The position numbers were made by a program, and so were the translations under genes. From JAZDGX01 sp964482205 (GTDB lineage Bacteria > Eisenbacteria > RBG-16-71-46 > CAIMUX01 > WJJG01), in contig CAYZWI010000006.1 in NCBI GenBank assembly GCA_964482205.1, positions 124,001 through 188,000 of the forward strand: a stretch of 64,000 bases of DNA, written 5' to 3'. The notes beneath the pieces are model-generated. The model was not told where the DNA came from, searched no databases, and was given only the letters and a program-made list of their open reading frames with translations. This document shows positions 51,371 to 59,949 of this stretch, piece after piece. Each line of letters starts with the position of its first letter. Position 1 is the stretch's first letter.

Positions 51371-52663
51371 CTACCTGCCTGCCGGCGCGGCCGCCGGGGG
51401 AACGCTCTGCGCGGGCGGCGCGCTTCCGGGGGCCGGAACCTGCTCGCCGCGCAGCAGCGCCTGCGCCGCCGCCGCCAACGGGTGATCGGGATGCTCGCGC
51501 AAGAAGCGCTCGAGCTGCTCTCGGGCGCGCGCGGCATCGTGCATGCTCTGGCTGTATTCGTATCCGATCAGGAACTTCGCTTCCGGCACCCGGGGGCTCT
51601 GCGGATAGCGGTCGAGCAGCTCCTGATAGAGGCGCACGCGCTTCCCGGGATCCTGCTCCCCGCGCGCGGCCTGCAGAAGCTGATCGGCGTTCATCTGCAG
51701 ATAGAAGAACTCCTCCAGCCGATCGTCGTGGATCTTGACCCGATAGGCGGCCTTCAGCGAATCCAGCACAGTCTGAAAACGCTCGCTCTCGATCGGCGCC
51801 GCGAACTTGTCGTAGATGCCGGGGCGCATTTCTTCGAAGCTCTTGACCGTCTCGCCGCGCCGCGCATCCAAGCGCAGCAGATGCCAGCCGAGAGTCGTGC
51901 GCACCGGTTGGCTGATCTCGCCCTCCTGCATGCTTTCGAGCGCCTGCAGGACCTGGGGAAAGCGGCGCGGAAGCGTTTCCGCGCTATCGTAGCGGAAGAC
52001 GTTCATGCGCCCACCATTGGGCATGCTTTCGGCGTCGCGCGACTCCCGCTTCGCCATCTCCTCGAAGTCCGCCCCGGCGAGCAGCCGCTGGCGAGCCGCT
52101 TGCGCCTGCGACTGCGAGTCGAACAGCATGTGATGATAGTAGAGCTGCCCGGGACGCGTGAATTGATCGAGATGCTCCTCGTACCAGACGCGCATCTGCG
52201 CTTCGCTGGGAGTGGCCTGCGCGCGGATCTTCTGCTCGATCAGCCGGTTCATGATGAAATGGGAGGAGAGAAACATCATCCGCCGGTATTCGTCGTCCTG
52301 CTCGATGCCATGTTCGCGCGCGTAGGCGGAGAGGCAGCGGTCGTCGACCGAGGCGAGGACCATCTCGCGCGCTTGCAGTCCGAGACCGGGGCCCGATTGC
52401 GGCATCTGAGGATATTGCAGGCGGATCTTGTGGTAGAGCTCGCCGGCGGTGACCGGCTTGCCGTTCACTTCGGCCACGACGAGATCCGCTCCGGGGATGT
52501 CGGGCGCGGAGAAGTCGGGCTCCGCCCGGCGCTCATTCGAGCAGGCGAACAACCCCATCGCCAACGCGAGGGCCACGACTCCCAGCCCTGCCATCGTGAG
52601 CGCACCGCCCGCTCGTCGAATCGTCGGAAGCCGCGTGCCGAACCGCGCGAAGGAAGCTGACAC
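51371..52663 (-). CDS. SurA-like peptidylprolyl isomerase lipoprotein with TPR-like tail
   Basis: A 430-aa probable lipoprotein. The signal helix GLGVVALALAMGLFAC ends in lipobox LFAC (Cys at about residue 41). A SurA-N-like domain follows (VVAEVNGKPVTAGELYHKIRLQYP, VDDRCLSAYAREHGIEQD), then a parvulin domain at about 175-275 (YYHHMLFDSQSQAQAARQRLL, GADFEEMAKRESRD, GGRMNVF, GWHLLRLDARRG). The C-terminal 110 residues form TPR-like helices (RVRLYQELLDRYPQSPRVPEAKFLIG) and a Pro/Ala tail. It should aid outer-membrane protein folding. GTG 52663 has AGGAGGG at good spacing. Confidence 0.85.
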   Translation of the reverse strand: MSASFARFGTRLPTIRRAGGALTMAGLGVVALALAMGLFACSNERRAEPDFSAPDIPGADLVVAEVNGKPVTAGELYHKIRLQYPQMPQSGPGLGLQAREMVLASVDDRCLSAYAREHGIEQDDEYRRMMFLSSHFIMNRLIEQKIRAQATPSEAQMRVWYEEHLDQFTRPGQLYYHHMLFDSQSQAQAARQRLLAGADFEEMAKRESRDAESMPNGGRMNVFRYDSAETLPRRFPQVLQALESMQEGEISQPVRTTLGWHLLRLDARRGETVKSFEEMRPGIYDKFAAPIESERFQTVLDSLKAAYRVKIHDDRLEEFFYLQMNADQLLQAARGEQDPGKRVRLYQELLDRYPQSPRVPEAKFLIGYEYSQSMHDAARAREQLERFLREHPDHPLAAAAQALLRGEQVPAPGSAPPAQSVPPAAAPAGR

Positions 52664-52711
52664 GAGAGCCCTCCTGCACCGCCGGCGCGGAGACCCGAAG
52701 GGCCGGCGCGC

Positions 52712-53158
52712 CTATTGCTGCTTGGTGACCCAGACCTTGACCGGAACGGTCAATTCCGCGTGCAGCCGGATATCGACCTTGTAGACCCCCAGCACGCGCA
52801 AGGGTTCCTCCAGCTGCACTTGCCGCCGGTCGACCGAGAATCCCTGCGCCTGCAGCGCAGCCGCGATGTCGGCGGCGGTCACGCTGCCGAACAGCTTCTC
52901 TTCCTCGCCCACTTGAGCGGGAATCGTGACGCTCGCCTGTCCCAGGGAATGGGCGATCGCCTGGGCGCTCTTGCGCTCCTGCTCGTCGCGCTGCTGGCGC
53001 AGGCGCTCCGCCTCGGAGAACATGCGGGCGCCGGCGCTGGTCGCGGGCAGGGCGAGCTTCTTGGGCAGAAGAAAATTGCGCGCATACCCAGGGGCGACCT
53101 GCACGCGGGCGCCGCGGTGGCCGAGGCCCTCGACCGGTTCGAGCAGAATGACTTCCAT
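52712..53158 (-). CDS. rplI: 50S ribosomal protein L9
   Basis: A 148-aa protein binding 23S rRNA near the L1 stalk. The N-domain signature GHRGARVQVAPGYARNFLLP is clear, a long connecting helix follows, and the C-domain contains LFGSVTAADIAAALQAQG. ATG 53158 with GGGAGG directly upstream is chosen over an in-frame start five codons earlier. It follows rpsR by 61 nt. Confidence 0.97.
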   Translation of the reverse strand: MEVILLEPVEGLGHRGARVQVAPGYARNFLLPKKLALPATSAGARMFSEAERLRQQRDEQERKSAQAIAHSLGQASVTIPAQVGEEEKLFGSVTAADIAAALQAQGFSVDRRQVQLEEPLRVLGVYKVDIRLHAELTVPVKVWVTKQQ

Positions 53159-53219
53159 CACGCCTCCCAACACGATGCGCTGAGCGGACGGTTCGTCCGC
53201 TTCCTGAAGACGATGTGGT

Positions 53220-53462
53220 TTACTTGTAGCTCTCGTTCACGAAGGGGATCAGGGCCAGCATGCGGGCCCGCTTCACCGCCTGGGTGATCTGCGCCTGATG
53301 GCGCGCGCAGTTGCCGGAGATCCGGCGCGGCACGATCTTGCCCCGGTCGGTGATCGCGCGCATGAGACGCTTCTCGTCTTTGTAATCGACATGCTCGACG
53401 CGGTCGAGACAGAGCTTGCACACCTTGCGGCGCAGGACCTTGGTCGCGCTCTTCTTCACCAT
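53220..53462 (-). CDS. rpsR: 30S ribosomal protein S18
   Basis: An 80-aa protein. KVCKLCLDRVEHVDYKDEKRL contains the CxxC pair, and GNCARHQAQITQAVKRAR contains the third cysteine, so this is the zinc-binding type. It pairs with S6 on the 30S platform. ATG 53462 is used; a GTG four codons upstream is too close to GAGGAG to be served by it. Confidence 0.96.
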   Translation of the reverse strand: MVKKSATKVLRRKVCKLCLDRVEHVDYKDEKRLMRAITDRGKIVPRRISGNCARHQAQITQAVKRARMLALIPFVNESYK

Positions 53463-53547
53463 GCTTCGCTGCACTCCTCTCGGGATCGCCCGCCCGGGCG
53501 CTTCCCGAAGAACTCGTCCGCCCCTTCATCCACGGCGGACCATCGTT

Positions 53548-53997
53548 TCAGATCGCCCGGTCGTCGCCGTCGCCTTCCTCCTCTTCGAAATCATCTTCCT
53601 CGACGACCGGCTTGTCGGAGAAGCGTCCTTCTCCCCGGCCTCTTCCACCGTGCCGCCCGCCTCTGCGCTCCCCACGGCGTTCGCGCGGCCGGTACTCGGG
53701 CGGATTGGGCTCGCCGGAGCTGTGCACCGTGAGATGCCGCAGCACCGACTCGTTCAATTTGTAGCGACGATCCAGCTCCTTCAGCACTTCCGCCTCGGAG
53801 CGGAAACGGATCAGCGTATAGAACCCCTCGTTGACCTTGAGGATGGGATACGCGAGCTTCCGGCGGCCCCACTTGTACACCCCGGTCACTTCGCCCTGTC
53901 CGTCCACGATCGTCTTGCGGACGGCTTCGATCTCCCGCTCGATCCCGGCCTCGTCCACTTCCGGGTGCAGGATGAATACGGTTTCGTACTCCTTCAC
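53548..53997 (-). CDS. rpsF: 30S ribosomal protein S6 with RGG-like and acidic tail
   Basis: A 149-aa protein. The core (VKEYETVFILHPEVDEAGIE, GVYKWGRRKLAYPI, EGFYTLIRF, RRYKLNESVLRHLTV) is standard S6. The last 50 residues are unusual: an Arg/Gly-rich stretch (ERRGERRGGRHGGRGRGEG) followed by an acidic end. GTG 53997 is chosen because GAGGGGG lies 8 nt upstream and because the promoter -10 box at 54069-54074 leaves no room to express the in-frame ATG at 54066. It heads the S6-S18-L9 operon; ssb, usually between S6 and S18, is absent. Confidence 0.94.
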   Translation of the reverse strand: MKEYETVFILHPEVDEAGIEREIEAVRKTIVDGQGEVTGVYKWGRRKLAYPILKVNEGFYTLIRFRSEAEVLKELDRRYKLNESVLRHLTVHSSGEPNPPEYRPRERRGERRGGRHGGRGRGEGRFSDKPVVEEDDFEEEEGDGDDRAI

Positions 53998-54068
53998 GCG
54001 TGGATCCCCCTCGCTACTCGCCAACAACGCCTCGTCCGGCGACGGGCCCTTTCCATGCAAAGACATCT

Positions 54069-54098
54069 ATTTAGCCTCAGATTGCGCCGTTTTGTCAA
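54069..54098 (-). promoter_or_regulatory. strong promoter for the rpsF operon
   Basis: Minus strand TTGACA (54098-54093), 18-nt spacer, CTAAAT (54074-54069). The leader to GTG 53997 would be about 60 nt and contains CGTC-GCCG-GACG, a short hairpin. Ribosomal S6:S18 leaders are known autoregulators, but that motif was not confirmed here. Confidence 0.6.
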
Positions 54099-54193
54099 GG
54101 CCGAGCCGAGACCGGGCGCCCTTTCCGCCCGTTCGAGCGCCTTCGGCGGCCCGACCGGCCGCGCATGCGCCCCTTCCACGGCCAGGGAGGGCC

Positions 54194-54793
54194 TCAGCGC
54201 CCCCCTCCATCCCGTTGCTCAGGCTCGTCCCAGGGAGCCGGCCGTCCGTTGAAGCGATCCATCGCCGCCTGCAAGCCGCGGCGCAGGACAAGCTCCAAGG
54301 CGTCGACCGCAACCCCGATCATCGCCTCCATCCGCTCCCATTCGCCGGGAGAGAACTCGGAGAGCACATGATCGACCGCGCCTCCCGCTTCCGGCCTTCC
54401 CACCCCCACTCGCAAGCGTCCGATCGACGCAGGCGCCAGCGCGCCGAGCAGCGACTGGAGGCCCCGGTGCCCGCCCGAGCCGCCCTCCGCCCGCATGCGC
54501 AGCCGGCCGAGCGGAAGGTCCATGTCGTCCAGGACCACGAAGAGATCGCGCGGCGAAGCGCCCCGGCGAAGCAGTTCGCGGACCACTTCTCCGCTCGCGT
54601 TCATGTAGGTCGTGGGACGGATCAGCCGGTGGGCCTCGCCCGCGTACCTGACGGCCGCCTCGGTGGCCAGCGGGCCGCGCTTCCAGCGCCCGCCCTTCCA
54701 GCGCTCCCGCGCCGCTTCGACGACGAGAAACCCGGCATTGTGCCGGGTTCTCGCGTATTCCTCACCCGGATTTCCCAGTCCGAGGACGATCAC
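54194..54793 (-). CDS. pth: peptidyl-tRNA hydrolase
   Basis: A 199-aa enzyme releasing tRNA from prematurely dropped peptidyl-tRNA. GLGNPGEEYARTRHNAGF carries the catalytic histidine, PTTYMNASG the substrate asparagine, and DDMDLPLGRLRMRAEGGSGGHRGLQSL the aspartate and glycine-rich loop. It lies 40 nt after rplY and is probably the last gene of the tRNA-Gln-prs-rplY-pth transcript. ychF, often next, is absent. Confidence 0.96.
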   Translation of the reverse strand: MIVLGLGNPGEEYARTRHNAGFLVVEAARERWKGGRWKRGPLATEAAVRYAGEAHRLIRPTTYMNASGEVVRELLRRGASPRDLFVVLDDMDLPLGRLRMRAEGGSGGHRGLQSLLGALAPASIGRLRVGVGRPEAGGAVDHVLSEFSPGEWERMEAMIGVAVDALELVLRRGLQAAMDRFNGRPAPWDEPEQRDGGGR

Positions 54794-54833
54794 CGCGCAT
54801 CCCGAAAGAGGCAGGAATCGAGCCCGAAGGCGC

Positions 54834-55544
54834 CTACTTGCCCTTGCCCTTTTCCTTCTCCTTGCCCTTCTCCTTGCCCTTTTCCTTGCCCTTCTCTTCC
54901 GTCTCGCCTTCCGCCGCCGGAGCCGCCGCCGCCGCTTCCTCGGTCGGCGCCGCCGTCACGGTGGTCACCTCTTCGGCAACCGCCTGGCGGCCGAGAACGG
55001 CCACGACCACCCGATTCGCGGGAGTCACGACGCGCAGGCCCTCGACATGCACATCCTCGGCGTGGATCGACTCGCCCACATGCAGAGGGGAACAATCCAC
55101 TTCGACGAAATCGGGCGCCTCCAAGGGAAGGCACTCGACCTCGATCTCGCGCATCACATGATCCAGGAAACCGCCCTCGTTCTTGACGCCTTCGGGCACT
55201 CCCGTGACGCGCACGGGCACACGCAAGCGCACCGGCTTGTCGAGCGAGATGTGCAGGAAGTCGACGTGCCAGGCCTCGGATGTGGCGGGATGGCGCTGCA
55301 CCTCCTTGATGAGCACCTTCAGCCCATCGCCCGCGCGCCCGTCGATCTGGAGATCGATGACCACCGTGCCTTGCGCGGCGCGGCGCAGGATCTTCTCGAA
55401 ACCCCGCGACTCGACCACGATCGGCTTGTTCTCTCCCCCGGGACCGTAGACCACCCCGGGCAGAAACCCGTCATGCCGCAGGCGATGCGCGGCTCCTTTG
55501 CCCGTCTCCCGGCGCTCCCGCCCCGTCAATGGAATCAGCGCCAT
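54834..55544 (-). CDS. rplY: 50S ribosomal protein L25/general stress protein Ctc, with Lys-Gly-Glu tail
   Basis: A 236-aa protein binding 5S rRNA. The N-domain (GRERRETGKGAAHRLRHDGFLPGVVYG) and the TL5-type C-domain (VRVPVRVTGVPEGVKNEGGFLDHVMREIEVECLP) are clear. The end has an Ala-rich stretch and a low-complexity KGKEKGKE tail of about 25 residues that is not part of the family fold. AAGGAGG precedes ATG 55544. Confidence 0.95.
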   Translation of the reverse strand: MALIPLTGRERRETGKGAAHRLRHDGFLPGVVYGPGGENKPIVVESRGFEKILRRAAQGTVVIDLQIDGRAGDGLKVLIKEVQRHPATSEAWHVDFLHISLDKPVRLRVPVRVTGVPEGVKNEGGFLDHVMREIEVECLPLEAPDFVEVDCSPLHVGESIHAEDVHVEGLRVVTPANRVVVAVLGRQAVAEEVTTVTAAPTEEAAAAAPAAEGETEEKGKEKGKEKGKEKEKGKGK

Positions 55545-55617
55545 GCGTTGCCTCCTTCGTTCTCCCTCGTTCCGGGCCGCCGGATGCGGAAACCGTTCGC
55601 CCGGGCCGTTCCCTTCT

Positions 55618-56553
55618 TCAATCGAAGAGCCCGCTCAGCGAACGCTCCTCGTGGATGCGCACCACCGCTTCGCCGAAAAGATCTCCGGCCGATAACACCC
55701 GCAGGCCGTCTCCGAGTTCGGTCGACGCCACGGGAATAGTGTCGGTGACGACCAGCTCCTCCAACCGGGCCGCTTTCAAATTCTCGATCGCCGGCCCCGA
55801 AAAACAGGGATGCGTGCAGCCCGCATAGATGCCCAGCGCCCCCCGCTCTTTCAAGGCGAGCGAGGCGTTCTTGATCGTCCCGGCGGTCGAGATGAGGTCG
55901 TCGATGAGCAGCACATTGCGCCCTTCGACTTCACCGATGATCTCCGTCACTTCGGAAGCGTCGGGCGTCGCCCGCCGTTTGTTCACCACCACGAGCGAGG
56001 CGTTCAATCGCTTCGCGTAGCCGCGCGCCATCTTCACCGCGCCCACATCGGGAGCCGCGACGACGAGATTCGGAATCGCGAGCTCGCGGAAATGCCGCGC
56101 GAGCACCGGCGAGGCATAGAGGTGGTCGAAAGGAATGTCGAAGAAGCCCTGGATCTGCGGCGAATGCAAATCCATCGTGAGCACGCGGTCCGCCCCGGCG
56201 ATCGTGATCAGGTTCGCGACCAGCTTGGCCGAGATCGGCGCGCGCGGCTTGTCCTTGCGATCCTGCCGGGCGTAGCCGAAGTACGGGATGACCGCCGTGA
56301 CGCGGTCGGCCGACGCCCGCCGGGAGGCGTCCACCATGATGAGGAGCTCCATCAGGTTCTCGGCCGGCGCAAAGGTCGGTTGGATGATGAAGACATCGCA
56401 GCCGCGGATGTCTTCCTGGATCTGCACATTGATCTCGCCATCCGAGAAGCGGCTGACCTGGAGCTTGCCCAGCGGAACTCCCGCATAGGCGGCCATGCGC
56501 TCGGCGAGCGCCCGGTTGGCGTTTCCCGAAAACAGCCGCAATGAATCGACCAT
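55618..56553 (-). CDS. prs: ribose-phosphate pyrophosphokinase
   Basis: A 311-aa enzyme making PRPP from ribose-5-phosphate and ATP. Motifs: RFSDGEINVQIQEDIRGCDVF, DLHSPQIQGFFDIPFDHLYA, VVNKRRATPDASEV and the PRPP loop LLIDDLISTAGTI. It is encoded 21 nt downstream of tRNA-Gln, so it is probably read from the tRNA promoter. GGAGGG precedes ATG 56553 at slightly long spacing. PRPP would feed, among others, the prenyl-phosphate phosphoribosyltransferase-like protein at 58089. Confidence 0.97.
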   Translation of the reverse strand: MVDSLRLFSGNANRALAERMAAYAGVPLGKLQVSRFSDGEINVQIQEDIRGCDVFIIQPTFAPAENLMELLIMVDASRRASADRVTAVIPYFGYARQDRKDKPRAPISAKLVANLITIAGADRVLTMDLHSPQIQGFFDIPFDHLYASPVLARHFRELAIPNLVVAAPDVGAVKMARGYAKRLNASLVVVNKRRATPDASEVTEIIGEVEGRNVLLIDDLISTAGTIKNASLALKERGALGIYAGCTHPCFSGPAIENLKAARLEELVVTDTIPVASTELGDGLRVLSAGDLFGEAVVRIHEERSLSGLFD

Positions 56554-56574
56554 GGCCCGTCTTGCCCTCCACGG

Positions 56575-56646
56575 CTGGGGCGGGAGGATTCGAACCTCCG
56601 AATGCAGGGACCAAAACCCTGTGCCTTTCCGCTTGGCGACGCCCCA
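56575..56646 (-). tRNA. tRNA-Gln (anticodon TTG)
   Basis: The 72-nt cloverleaf on the minus strand starts TGGGGCG, which pairs with CGCCCCA at the 3' end plus discriminator G. The anticodon stem is CAGGG/CCCTG with loop TTTTGGT, giving anticodon TTG. The T arm is GGAGG-TTCGAAT-CCTCC and the D stem GCC/GGC. The 3' CCA is not encoded (CCG follows the discriminator). Confidence 0.95.
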
Positions 56647-56661
56647 GGAACCAAATGGGTG

Positions 56662-56691
56662 ATTCTACCCGCCCGCCGGCCCTCTTGCCAA
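56662..56691 (-). promoter_or_regulatory. promoter for tRNA-Gln-prs-rplY-pth
   Basis: Minus strand TTGGCA (56691-56686), 18-nt spacer, TAGAAT (56667-56662), ending 16 nt before the tRNA 5' end. Confidence 0.6.
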
Positions 56692-56819
56692 TCCGAAAAC
56701 CTGCCCGCCCGCCTCCGCGCGGGCCGCGCCGAGCGGCCGAAGCCCTTTTCCGCCCGGAAAGGAAAGGCCGCTCGCGGGAGCACCACCAGCGGCCTGATCC
56801 AGGAACACCGGCCTCCGCG

Positions 56820-57092
56820 CTAGTCCACCAGCACGTGTCCTTCGACCTCCTGCTGGTAGCGGGCGAGGATTTCGTCTTCCATCCACCGGCGCGTCTCGTT
56901 GTTGATCGGATGGGCGATGTCCTGGAAGGTCCCGTCCGACCGCTTGCGGCTCGGCATGGCGACGAACATTCCCCGATTGCCCTGGATGATCTTGAGCCCA
57001 CGGATGACGAAGCAGTTGTCCAGCGTGACGCTGACGAAGGCCTTCAACTTGTCGTCATCCCGAAGCGAAACCCGAACCTCCGTGATCTTCAT
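56820..57092 (-). CDS. spoVG: SpoVG-family RNA/DNA-binding regulator
   Basis: A 90-aa protein. [36 protein letters not shown] and the [22 protein letters not shown] block are the family hallmark. SpoVG proteins bind nucleic acids and regulate gene expression in many non-sporulating bacteria; the basic PSRKR segment is the contact region in characterised members. It sits between ispE and tRNA-Gln, the classical location. Confidence 0.95.
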   Translation of the reverse strand: MKITEVRVSLRDDDKLKAFVSVTLDNCFVIRGLKIIQGNRGMFVAMPSRKRSDGTFQDIAHPINNETRRWMEDEILARYQQEVEGHVLVD

Positions 57093-57201
57093 GGACTCAC
57101 CACCTTGCGTCTGGCCGGGGCCAACCCTTCCCGGAGTCCACGCCTACGGCTGGCCGCCGACTGCCTGGGCCCACTTCCCTTTGGGCCGTGCTGCTCCACG
57201 G

Positions 57202-58077
57202 TCACTCGTGCACTTCGGTCCATCCCTGCTCGGTGGATCTCGCCGGAAGCGCCTGCCAGCCCCGCCTGCCGGCCTCCCGGGCCGCGTCTTCGGCCCGAAA
57301 GCCTCCGGCGCACAACCCTACCCAGGCCGAACCGCTTCCCGCCAGCGTGACTCCCGCCGCCCCAAACCCGAGCATCCAGGCCTTGATCTCGCCGGTTTCC
57401 GGACGGAGGCCCATCGCTGCGCTTTCCAAATCGTTGAACATCCGCGCGGCGGCGCCGGCCAGATCTCGCTTCGCTAGACAGCCAAGGAACATGTTAATAT
57501 TCGCTTCACTCGGCGTCAATCCGGTTTTGACGCCGGCATAGACTTGGCGCGTCGGCAAGCCATAGCGCGGCTTGACGATGAGCCATTCCGAGGGCGGCAG
57601 GGCGGGCAGCGCCTCGGTCTTCTCGCCCCGCCCCCGGCATCGGCGCGTTCCCCCGCGGACGAAGTAGGCGACATCCGATCCCACTTCGGCGGCGAGCGTC
57701 TCGACCTCCCCCGGCGACAGGCCGAGGCCCCAGATCCGGTCGGCCGCGCACATGGCGCAGGCCGCATCCGAGCTGCCGCCGCCCAGTCCGGCCTCGACCG
57801 GGATCCGTTTCTCCAGACGAACCGTCATTCCCGGCCGGACAGCGAGCTTCTCCCGCAGGAGGGCAAGCCCCTTCCAGACGAGATTCCCGTTGCCCGCGGG
57901 CACTCCGGGCGCGTCGCACTCGACGACGAGCTGCCCGTCGGCGCGCGGCTCGCAGAAGAGGTCGTCGGCGAGATCGATCGATTGCAGGGCGGTGTCGATT
58001 TCGTGATAACCGTCGGCGCGCCGCCCGAGGACCGCCAGGTAGAGGTTGAATTTGGCGAACGCGCGGAAGCGGCGCAT
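57202..58077 (-). CDS. ispE: 4-diphosphocytidyl-2-C-methyl-D-erythritol kinase
   Basis: A 291-aa GHMP kinase of the MEP isoprenoid pathway. AFAKFNLYLAVLGRRADGYHEID is the N-terminal motif, PVEAGLGGGSSDAAC the ATP loop, and GSGSAWVGLC the third GHMP motif. ATG 58077 with GAGGGA upstream is preferred to an in-frame start inside the upstream gene's end. Its product line leads to the polyprenyl carriers used by the adjacent UbiA-family enzyme. Confidence 0.95.
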   Translation of the reverse strand: MRRFRAFAKFNLYLAVLGRRADGYHEIDTALQSIDLADDLFCEPRADGQLVVECDAPGVPAGNGNLVWKGLALLREKLAVRPGMTVRLEKRIPVEAGLGGGSSDAACAMCAADRIWGLGLSPGEVETLAAEVGSDVAYFVRGGTRRCRGRGEKTEALPALPPSEWLIVKPRYGLPTRQVYAGVKTGLTPSEANINMFLGCLAKRDLAGAAARMFNDLESAAMGLRPETGEIKAWMLGFGAAGVTLAGSGSAWVGLCAGGFRAEDAAREAGRRGWQALPARSTEQGWTEVHE

Positions 58078-58088
58078 GCCGGGTTCCC

Positions 58089-58967
58089 TCAACGCAGGTA
58101 CAGGAGACCCAGGATCGAGAGGCCCCACAGGGCGACATTGGCGAGCAGCGGCCCATCGCGAAAGAGCAGCTCCGAGGGCGCGCCCCCGTCTCCCCGCCGG
58201 TAGACGAGATAGAGATACCGGAAGACGCCGTAGACCACGAAAGGCAGCGTGATGACCATGCCCCCTTGCGGCACGCGTTCGGTGGTCGCGGGAGAGATCG
58301 TGTAGATCGCATACGCGAGCACGGTCGCGCTCGTCACGATGGGAACGAGTTGATCGAGCAGCGCGGGAGGGTATTCCGAGAGCGTCGAGCGATGCAGCTC
58401 GGCGTCCGTCGCGAGCGTGGTCCGCTCGTGGCGCCGCTTCCCCACGGCGATGAAGAGCGCGAGGAAGAAGGTGCAGACGAGGAGCCAGGGCGAGAGTTGC
58501 GGGCGCGGATCGAGCGCTTCCACTCCGGCCACGGCGCGCAACACGAAGCCGATCGCGATCGCCATCACATCGATCAGCACGAAGCGCTTGAGCCAGAGGC
58601 TGTAGAGGAGATTCAGCGCGACATAGCCGAGCGCGACCAGGGCGAAGACCCTACCGAGCGAGACGCTCGCGGCCACTCCCCCGCCCACGAGCAGGATCAC
58701 CAGCAGCCATCCCGCCGCCGGTTTCAGCGTGCCGGCGGCGAGAGGGCGGTTGCGCTTGCGGGGATGGACGCGGTCTTTCTCGATGTCCTGGAGATCGTTG
58801 AAGACATAGCTGGCCGAAGAGAGGAGGCAGAATGCGGCGGTGCCGAGAAGCGCGCGGCGAAGCTGCGCGGAGACGGCCATCTGGCCCGCGAAGACGACGC
58901 CCGCGAGCACGAAGGCGTTCTTGGCCCACTGCCAGGGCCGCATCTCGCGGACGATCGCGCGGATCAC
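58089..58967 (-). CDS. UbiA-family prenyltransferase, decaprenyl-phosphate phosphoribosyltransferase-like
   Basis: A 292-aa inner-membrane protein with about eight hydrophobic helices. NDLQDIEKDRVHPRKRNRPLAAG contains the first Asp-rich prenyl-diphosphate/Mg motif with the RKRNRPLA sequence typical of DPPR synthase-like members, and the MRPWQWAKNAFV start also fits. It may transfer a phosphoribosyl group from PRPP to polyprenyl phosphate, giving a sugar donor for cell-surface glycans; substrate is inferred. GTG 58967 overlaps the rmlD stop (GTGA), and ispE begins 11 nt after its end. Confidence 0.85.
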   Translation of the reverse strand: MIRAIVREMRPWQWAKNAFVLAGVVFAGQMAVSAQLRRALLGTAAFCLLSSASYVFNDLQDIEKDRVHPRKRNRPLAAGTLKPAAGWLLVILLVGGGVAASVSLGRVFALVALGYVALNLLYSLWLKRFVLIDVMAIAIGFVLRAVAGVEALDPRPQLSPWLLVCTFFLALFIAVGKRRHERTTLATDAELHRSTLSEYPPALLDQLVPIVTSATVLAYAIYTISPATTERVPQGGMVITLPFVVYGVFRYLYLVYRRGDGGAPSELLFRDGPLLANVALWGLSILGLLYLR

Positions 58968-59821
58968 GCCTGCCTCCCCGCGCCCCGGGAGGCGAGAAAC
59001 TCGGGCAAGCCCTCGCGCCAGGAAGGCAGCGCGTGGCCGAAGGTGAGCTCGAAGGCGCGGGTGTCGAGCTCGCTGTTGGGCGGCCGCCGCGCCGGCCGCG
59101 ACAGCTGCTCGCTCACGATGGGACGGACCAGGCGCGGGTCGCGGCCCGCCGCTTTCAGGATCGCGCGGGCGAAGTCGTGCCAGCTCGTCGCTTCCGCCGA
59201 GGCGACGTGATAGGTGCCGGGAAAGGGCGACTCGACCAGAATGCGGAGCGCTTCGGCGAGGTGCCCGGCGTAGGTGGGCCGGCAGCGTTGGTCGGTCACC
59301 ACTCCCACTTCCTGCCCTCCTGATGTCGCGCGCAGGATCGCTTCGGGGAAGTTGCGCGATCCGCCGCCGAAGAGGCCGGACGTGCGCACGACGATCGTCT
59401 CGCTCCACGCTTCGCGAGCCGCGCGCTCGCCGTGAAGCTTCGACCAGCCGTACACATTCAGCGGGCGGGGATCGTCGAACTCCCGATAGGCCCGTCCCAG
59501 GCTGCCGTCGAAGACATAGTCGCTCGAGAGCAGGAGGAGCTTCGCGCCCGCTTCCCGCGCGGCGAGCGCCACATAGCGGGCGCCGAGCGCGTTCACTTCG
59601 AAGGCGACCTCGGGGTGACGTTCGCAGTCATCGACATCGGCCGCGGCGGCGAGGTGCACGATCGCCGCGGGGCGCAGCTCCGCCACCCAGGCGCGCACGG
59701 CGGCGAGATCGCGGACATCGAATTCCTCGCGATCGGTCCAGGAGACCTCGTGGCGCGCGTCCAGCGCGGGGCGCAGCGCCGTCCCGAGTTGGCCCGCCGC
59801 TCCGGTCACGAGGATTCGCAT
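58964..59821 (-). CDS. rmlD: dTDP-4-dehydrorhamnose reductase
   Basis: A 285-aa short-chain dehydrogenase/reductase that finishes dTDP-L-rhamnose synthesis. MRILVTGAAGQLGTAL is the NAD(P)-binding loop, VHLAAAADVDDCE and LLLLSSDYVFDG follow, and YGWSKLHGE holds the catalytic Tyr-x3-Lys. GGAGGCGGG precedes ATG 59821. Other rml genes are absent from the window. Its stop overlaps the next start, linking it to the UbiA-family enzyme and suggesting a surface-glycan context. Confidence 0.9.
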   Translation of the reverse strand: MRILVTGAAGQLGTALRPALDARHEVSWTDREEFDVRDLAAVRAWVAELRPAAIVHLAAAADVDDCERHPEVAFEVNALGARYVALAAREAGAKLLLLSSDYVFDGSLGRAYREFDDPRPLNVYGWSKLHGERAAREAWSETIVVRTSGLFGGGSRNFPEAILRATSGGQEVGVVTDQRCRPTYAGHLAEALRILVESPFPGTYHVASAEATSWHDFARAILKAAGRDPRLVRPIVSEQLSRPARRPPNSELDTRAFELTFGHALPSWREGLPEFLASRGAGRQA

Positions 59822-59830
59822 CCCGCCTCC

Positions 59831-59917
59831 ATCGATTCCACGCCTGCGATTGCAGGCTTCCCATTCACGCTTCCGATTCGCGCCTGCGATTTCGCGCTTG
59901 CGATGCCGCGCTCGCCC
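59831..59917. repeat. short intergenic repeats between rmlD and alaS
   Basis: CGCCTGCGATT occurs exactly at 59841-59851 and 59881-59891 (40-nt period) with a third imperfect copy CGCTTGCGAT near 59895. CCTGC-GATT-GCAGG at 59843-59856 is a small hairpin. No gene is seen in 59822-59949. Confidence 0.5.
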
Positions 59918-59949
59918 CTTGCACGCGCCGGCGACCGCGCGCCGGCGTT

